Notes under the pieces: generated by a model | What the model was told of the DNA's origin: nothing | The model's database searches: none | Seen by the model: the letters and a program-made list of their open reading frames with translations, nothing else | Made by a program: the position numbers and the translations under genes | In this document: piece by piece, positions 5,741 to 7,744 of the stretch | Layout of the letters: every line of letters begins with the position of its first letter | How positions within the stretch are numbered: the first letter of the stretch is position 1 | DNA from: an uncultured bacterium | Lineage (GTDB): Bacteria; Bacillota; Clostridia; Oscillospirales; Oscillospiraceae | NCBI GenBank assembly: GCA_949288405.1 | Contig: CASEKM010000068.1 | Span: 1 to 7,744, forward strand | DNA length: 7,744 nt | Direction: 5' to 3'

Positions 5741-5966
5741 TCCGCTCCCCCTCTCGCTCGGGCGTCTTCTGCCGCTCTCCTGCTGTCTCTCCCTTGGCGT
5801 TCTGGGTCCCGAAGTAGAAGGCGATGACCACCGTGAACACCGTCAGGAACTGCTCGGCAGTGACCCCGCCGGAGCAGGTCAGCCAGGCGAACACCCCAGT
5901 GAGCGCCAGAGTGACCAGGCTCTTGACGCTCATCAGATTCCCCAGGCGTCTGTACAGCTGCTCCAC
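5727..5966 (-). CDS. Small phage holin-like membrane protein
   Basis: This is a 79-residue protein with two hydrophobic segments (about 14-31 and 38-54, the latter ending VVIAFYFGTQNAK) and a highly charged C-terminal tail (56-79). This is the layout of a class II holin, which permeabilises the membrane to let the endolysin through. I assign function from size, topology and position directly before the amidase gene, not from a named family. Translation likely starts at the GTG at 5966, preceded by GGGGGTGA and only 4 bases after the preceding stop codon. The in-frame ATG at 5933 (residue 12) is a possible internal start, and dual starts are known to tune some holins. It overlaps the endolysin start, suggesting coupled translation. 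Confidence 0.75.
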   Translation of the reverse strand: MEQLYRRLGNLMSVKSLVTLALTGVFAWLTCSGGVTAEQFLTVFTVVIAFYFGTQNAKGETAGERQKTPEREGERNENP

Positions 5967-5970
5967 ACTC

Positions 5971-6195
5971 TCACCCCCTCTCCGCCTTCAGGTCCCGGAT
6001 GTCGTGCTGGACCTCGGTCATCTGCCCCTCCAGCTTGTAGGTGCGCTCCACCAGGCTGTTGTGGGCGGCCACCTTGTGTTCCAGCTGCTCGATCCGGTAG
6101 GTCGTCAATTTATTGGACACCAGGATGCCCCCGAAGGTGCCGGCCAGGGTGCCGATCAGGGACATCCCGGCCACTGCCAGCGTTGTCCAGTCCAT
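5971..6195 (-). CDS. XhlA-like phage membrane/coiled-coil protein
   Basis: This is a 74-residue protein with one N-terminal membrane segment (about 4-26, LAVAGMSLIGTLAGTFGGIL) followed by a charged helix with coiled-coil periodicity (34-72, YRIEQLEHKVAAHNSLVERT). Proteins of this build (XhlA or hemolysin-XhlA-like) sit next to holin and endolysin genes in many Firmicute prophages and assist lysis, although the exact role is often unproven. GGGAGG lies about 5 bases before the ATG. The gene follows the tail protein by 27 bases and precedes the holin by 4 bases, so it belongs to the same lysis operon. Function is inferred from topology and context. Confidence 0.75.
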   Translation of the reverse strand: MDWTTLAVAGMSLIGTLAGTFGGILVSNKLTTYRIEQLEHKVAAHNSLVERTYKLEGQMTEVQHDIRDLKAERG

Positions 6196-6208
6196 CTGTC
6201 CTCCCTTC

Positions 6209-6236
6209 CCGCTCTTTACTCTTCACTCTTCACTCT
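6209..6236 (-). repeat. Heptanucleotide repeat at a CDS end
   Basis: On the minus strand AGAGTGA occurs twice exactly (6236-6223), followed by the variants AGAGTAA and AGAGCGG. The repeat spans the stop codon of the tail-protein gene. Loss or gain of one unit keeps a stop in frame (TGA or TAA), so only spacing to the next gene would vary. Confidence 0.6.
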
Positions 6237-6711
6237 CCACAAAGTACTGCCCCACCAGCTCATGGGGCAGGTACTGGAGGACGATCTTCCCGCCCTCCGC
6301 CTCGCCGGTGCGCCCGCAGAGATAGACCAGATTGTCCTCCGGGTCCCGGTAGTACAGGCCGTAGGTGTACTCCATCCCCCGGGCGGCGGTGATGGGGTCG
6401 TCCTGGGTCCCCGTCTCCCCGGGGGCCAACACCGCCGCCCACAGGGCAGGCGCCGCGTCGGGCGTCCAGCCCTCATTGCCGGTGGCGTCGTGGGGCTGCA
6501 CCAGTTTATAGATCATCCCCTCCCACTGGTAGGGGGTGCCCGCGGGCAGCTGGGAGAAATCCCGGGCCCGCCAGGTGGGGATCATGCTCTGATTGTCCAG
6601 CAGCTCCTGGCCGTCCGCCTCCCCGGAGACGGCCCGGGCGGCCAGGGCCGCCGCGTCCGCTTTGCCCCGCGCCTTCAGCTCGTCCTTGGCCATGGTCACG
6701 ATATCAGCCAT
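6223..6711 (-). CDS. Phage tail protein with CBM5/12-like segment
   Basis: This 162-residue protein belongs to the phage-type cassette. An N-terminal helical part (1-40, Ala/Lys/Glu-rich) is followed by a compact segment (about 58-95) resembling carbohydrate-binding modules of families 5/12: Trp63, Tyr68, KLVQPHD with His74, GWTP with Trp82 and Pro84, and ALW (89-91). A second Tyr/Gly-rich part (112-160, GMEYTYGLYYRD through LVYLCGR) may be another small binding fold. Such modules occur in tail-tip or fibre proteins and chitinases, so host-surface glycan recognition is a reasonable inference. No catalytic residues are evident. AAGGAG lies about 10 bases before the ATG. The gene overlaps the upstream coiled-coil gene by 8 bases, implying coupled translation. 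Confidence 0.7.
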   Translation of the reverse strand: MADIVTMAKDELKARGKADAAALAARAVSGEADGQELLDNQSMIPTWRARDFSQLPAGTPYQWEGMIYKLVQPHDATGNEGWTPDAAPALWAAVLAPGETGTQDDPITAARGMEYTYGLYYRDPEDNLVYLCGRTGEAEGGKIVLQYLPHELVGQYFVESEE

Positions 6712-7210
6712 TGCTCTCCACTCCTTCCGTGTAGGCCGCCTGCAGCTCCTCCTCGACCTCCCCGGCGGTGCCCTCCGCCTCCAGCTCTGCCAGCGCTTCC
6801 GCCTGGCTGTCGATGGTGGCCGCCTGCTGGAGGATGGTGGCCTCCCGCTCCGCCAGGGCGTCCTGCTGGCTCTGGATGGTCCCGGCCTGCTCCTGGATGG
6901 TGTCCTGGAGCTGGCTGATCTGAGCCTGATAGCCGGTCACATCCCCCAGGTACTGCTCCCCCACCTGAAGCACCACCTGGTAGCTGCGGGTGGCGGCACT
7001 GTACTGGATGTCCTTCACCGTGAAGCCGTAGCCCGCGGGCAGGGGGCACTCCCCTTCCACCACAGGCGGGTCCCACTCCAGGGACTCGATCTGCTCCAGG
7101 GAGGCGTACTCCCGCTCGAATACCACCCAGTACTCCCCGTTGGCTCCGCCCCGCAGCACCAGGCCGCAGGACAGGCCGCCGATCTTGAACTTGTCTCCGT
7201 ATAAGCTCAT
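6704..7210 (-). CDS. Phage protein with heptad-repeat coiled coil, possible tail fibre
   Basis: This is a 168-residue protein with an unrecognised N-terminal domain (1-90, beta-rich by eye). A long coiled coil follows (about 94-145) with Ile or Leu at 98, 105, 112, 119, 126, 133 and 140 and mostly Gln at the d positions (108, 115, 129, 136). The units TIQEQAG, TIQSQQD, TILQQAA and TIDSQAE show near-tandem repetition. The acidic tail (145-168) may be flexible. Gln-rich d layers occur in trimeric viral fibre stalks, so a fibre or tail-tip role is inferred. The ATG at 7210 is preceded by GAGGAG at 7 bases; an in-frame upstream start at 7267 lacks such a site and lies beyond the terminator hairpin. 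It is the first gene of the tail/lysis cassette. Confidence 0.7.
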   Translation of the reverse strand: MSLYGDKFKIGGLSCGLVLRGGANGEYWVVFEREYASLEQIESLEWDPPVVEGECPLPAGYGFTVKDIQYSAATRSYQVVLQVGEQYLGDVTGYQAQISQLQDTIQEQAGTIQSQQDALAEREATILQQAATIDSQAEALAELEAEGTAGEVEEELQAAYTEGVESNG

Positions 7211-7243
7211 CTTCTCGCTCCTCTCTGATCCCGGGCAGGGGAC

Positions 7244-7282
7244 AAGAAAACCCCCGCCCTGTCTCACTTGACAAAGCGGGGG
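7244..7282 (-). terminator. Leftward terminator of the small-peptide mRNA
   Basis: CCCCCGC (7282-7276) pairs with GCGGGGG (7257-7251) on the minus strand. An inner TGTC/GACA pair and 6-base loop complete the hairpin, and TTTTCTTGT follows. It would end leftward transcription before the coiled-coil gene. The -35 of the rightward antisense promoter is inside the hairpin. Confidence 0.7.
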
Positions 7283-7296
7283 AGAGTTCCTATAAT
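7268..7296 (+). promoter_or_regulatory. Perfect consensus promoter of the antisense RNA
   Basis: TTGACA (7268-7273), a 17-base spacer and TATAAT (7291-7296) form an exact sigma-A consensus promoter reading rightward. No plus-strand gene follows, but a hairpin with U-tract lies about 100 bases downstream, indicating a short RNA. Confidence 0.85.
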
Positions 7297-7302
7297 GAAC
7301 AT

Positions 7303-7398
7303 AGAAGGGCGCTGTTACAGACGGCCAGCCCTTTCAGCTAAGATCAGCAAATACTATGCTGACCGCTTGGGTACCGGCCAAGCGGTCAGCACGCTTTT
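7303..7398 (+). ncRNA. Predicted antisense antitoxin RNA (~96 nt)
   Basis: The RNA would start near A7303 and end at the T-run 7395-7398. A 5' hairpin can form (7305-7310 with 7328-7333), then an AU-richer linker, then a perfect 13-bp hairpin (7358-7370 with 7378-7390, loop GTACCGG). It carries no ORF with a ribosome site. It is fully complementary to the 3' part of the minus-strand mRNA encoding a 27-residue hydrophobic peptide, including the last four codons plus the stop. This is the layout of type I antitoxins such as RatA and SR4, which pair with the 3' end of the toxin mRNA. The ends are inferred from promoter and terminator spacing; expression is not shown. Confidence 0.7.
7358..7398 (+). 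terminator. Terminator hairpin of the antisense RNA
   Basis: GCTGACCGCTTGG (7358-7370) pairs perfectly with CCAAGCGGTCAGC (7378-7390); ACGC and TTTT follow. The U-run is short and not flush with the stem, so some read-through is possible. The right arm overlaps the last codons of the minus-strand peptide ORF. Confidence 0.65.
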
Positions 7399-7469
7399 AT
7401 GGTCATGATGTATGCCAAGATGGCAAAGCACACCAAGTACCGCAGGAATTGCTTCCATCGGTGTCCCAT
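7386..7469 (-). CDS. Candidate type I toxin, 27-residue hydrophobic peptide
   Basis: The peptide begins MGHRWKQFLRYLVC and continues FAILAYIMTIKAC: a basic N-terminus, one hydrophobic segment (about 8-24) and a Lys near the C-terminus. It is predicted to insert in the cytoplasmic membrane. A 9-base match to the anti-Shine-Dalgarno sequence, GGAGGTGAT (7484-7476), lies 6 bases before the ATG, which is far stronger than chance. A consensus promoter (7561-7532) and a terminator frame the mRNA, estimated at 7525 to about 7245. The ribosome site is sequestered in a hairpin and an antisense RNA covers the 3' end, as in type I toxin genes of Firmicute prophages. I do not recognise the peptide as TxpA, BsrG, Fst or the holin-like toxin family. 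Alternatives are a small lysis peptide or a leader peptide. Confidence 0.65.
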   Translation of the reverse strand: MGHRWKQFLRYLVCFAILAYIMTIKAC

Positions 7470-7477
7470 GTCCGCAT

Positions 7478-7499
7478 CACCTCCCTTCTCAGGGAAGTG
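7478..7499 (-). promoter_or_regulatory. Ribosome-site-sequestering hairpin in toxin mRNA
   Basis: On the minus strand CACTTCCCT (7499-7491) pairs with AGGGAGGTG (7486-7478) over nine base pairs (one U-G). The loop is GAGA, a stable GNRA tetraloop. The right arm contains the GGAGG core, so translation of the 27-residue peptide should be low unless the hairpin opens. Confidence 0.7.
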
Positions 7500-7531
7500 G
7501 CTGGCCGCCTCTATGTAACCGCGCCCGCTCC

Positions 7532-7561
7532 ATTATAGAGAGTCACGCCGCGTTTTGTCAA
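7532..7561 (-). promoter_or_regulatory. Consensus promoter of the small-peptide mRNA
   Basis: On the minus strand TTGACA (7561-7556) and TATAAT (7537-7532) are exact consensus hexamers with an 18-base spacer, slightly off the optimal 17 used by the opposing antisense promoter. The leader to the ATG at 7469 is about 56 bases. It is also the only recognisable minus-strand promoter upstream of the tail/lysis genes. Confidence 0.8.
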
Positions 7562-7564
7562 TCC

Positions 7565-7594
7565 CGCCCGCCTCCAGCTTTGGGGCGGGCGTTT
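7565..7594 (+). terminator. Rightward hairpin with short T-run
   Basis: CGCCCGCC (7565-7572) pairs with GGCGGGCG (7584-7591) around an 11-base loop, and TTTCTGT follows. It could act as a backup terminator for antisense RNA that reads through 7398. The short T-run keeps confidence moderate. Confidence 0.5.
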
Positions 7595-7688
7595 CTGTGG
7601 GAAAATCCCCCTACCATACCGCCGGGGGCCCCGCCCAGTTGCCGGAAAACGTACATCCAAGGGAGAAAAAACAGGCGGACCTGCGCCC

Positions 7689-7717
7689 TTGCGGGCGGGC
7701 CGGGAAGGGACTATAAT
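7689..7717 (+). promoter_or_regulatory. Possible rightward promoter at the window edge
   Basis: TTGCGG (7689-7694), 17 bases, then a perfect TATAAT (7712-7717). Transcription would start near 7724 and leave the window. A CAAAAAATTTTTG inverted repeat follows at once. No coding sequence can be seen before the end. Confidence 0.4.
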
Positions 7718-7744
7718 AGAGACGCAAAAAATTTTTGTGCCGGG

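Noticed and set aside
5824..6918. 364-codon plus-strand frame across the phage cassette
   Set aside because: It is antisense to four overlapping minus-strand genes that each have start sites and ribosome sites; its end is Pro/Arg repeat noise.
7356..7538. 60-codon plus-strand frame across the toxin region
   Set aside because: No ribosome-binding site; it spans the antisense terminator and toxin promoter and lacks protein-like features.
1..7744. CRISPR array, tRNA or rRNA genes, complete insertion sequence
   Set aside because: No regularly spaced repeats, cloverleaf-like segments, rRNA motifs, transposase frames or terminal inverted repeats were found on reading both strands.

Overview
The window looks like chromosomal DNA from a GC-rich gut Clostridia, most likely Oscillospiraceae (Flavonifractor/Lawsonibacter-like). 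The basis is a low-GC-type regulatory layout (Gram-positive LexA box, TTGACA/TATAAT sigma-A promoters, strong GGAGG ribosome sites) combined with strongly G/C-biased codon third positions, plus a REP-like palindrome of a style I associate with that family. Taxonomy is inferred, not proven.

Positions 1-1050 hold a REP-like palindrome, then lexA on the minus strand with its terminator, consensus-type promoter and an SOS box over the -35. A divergent MarR-family regulator follows (1053-1529). The 331-base gap 1530-1860 holds two terminator-like hairpins and the promoter and long leader of a GntR/FadR-type regulator (1861-2511). Downstream, a promoter overlapped by one of two identical palindromic operators precedes a probable operon of an M29-like metalloenzyme (2647-3615) and a GltS-type Na+/glutamate symporter (3709-4941). 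The likely logic is a metabolite-sensing repressor controlling uptake and processing of an acidic amino acid or peptide/cyclic derivative.

A bidirectional terminator at 4990-5040 separates this from a minus-strand phage-type cassette. In transcription order it contains a heptad-repeat coiled-coil protein (7210-6704), a tail protein with a CBM5/12-like patch (6711-6223), an XhlA-like membrane/coiled-coil protein (6195-5971), a two-segment holin-like protein (5966-5727) and a zinc amidase endolysin with an SLH-like tail (5740-5042). These genes overlap or nearly touch and look co-transcribed.

The most notable item lies upstream of that cassette, at 7245-7561, in apparently non-coding DNA. A consensus minus-strand promoter leads to an mRNA encoding a 27-residue hydrophobic peptide, whose Shine-Dalgarno is buried in a 9-bp hairpin capped by a GAGA tetraloop. 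From the other side, a perfect TTGACA-17-TATAAT promoter drives a roughly 96-nt antisense RNA ending in a 13-bp hairpin inside the end of the peptide ORF. This is the architecture of a phage-associated type I toxin-antitoxin locus (compare txpA/RatA and bsrG/SR4), with a peptide I do not recognise. The remaining 150 bases show a possible rightward promoter at the edge and no gene I can support.
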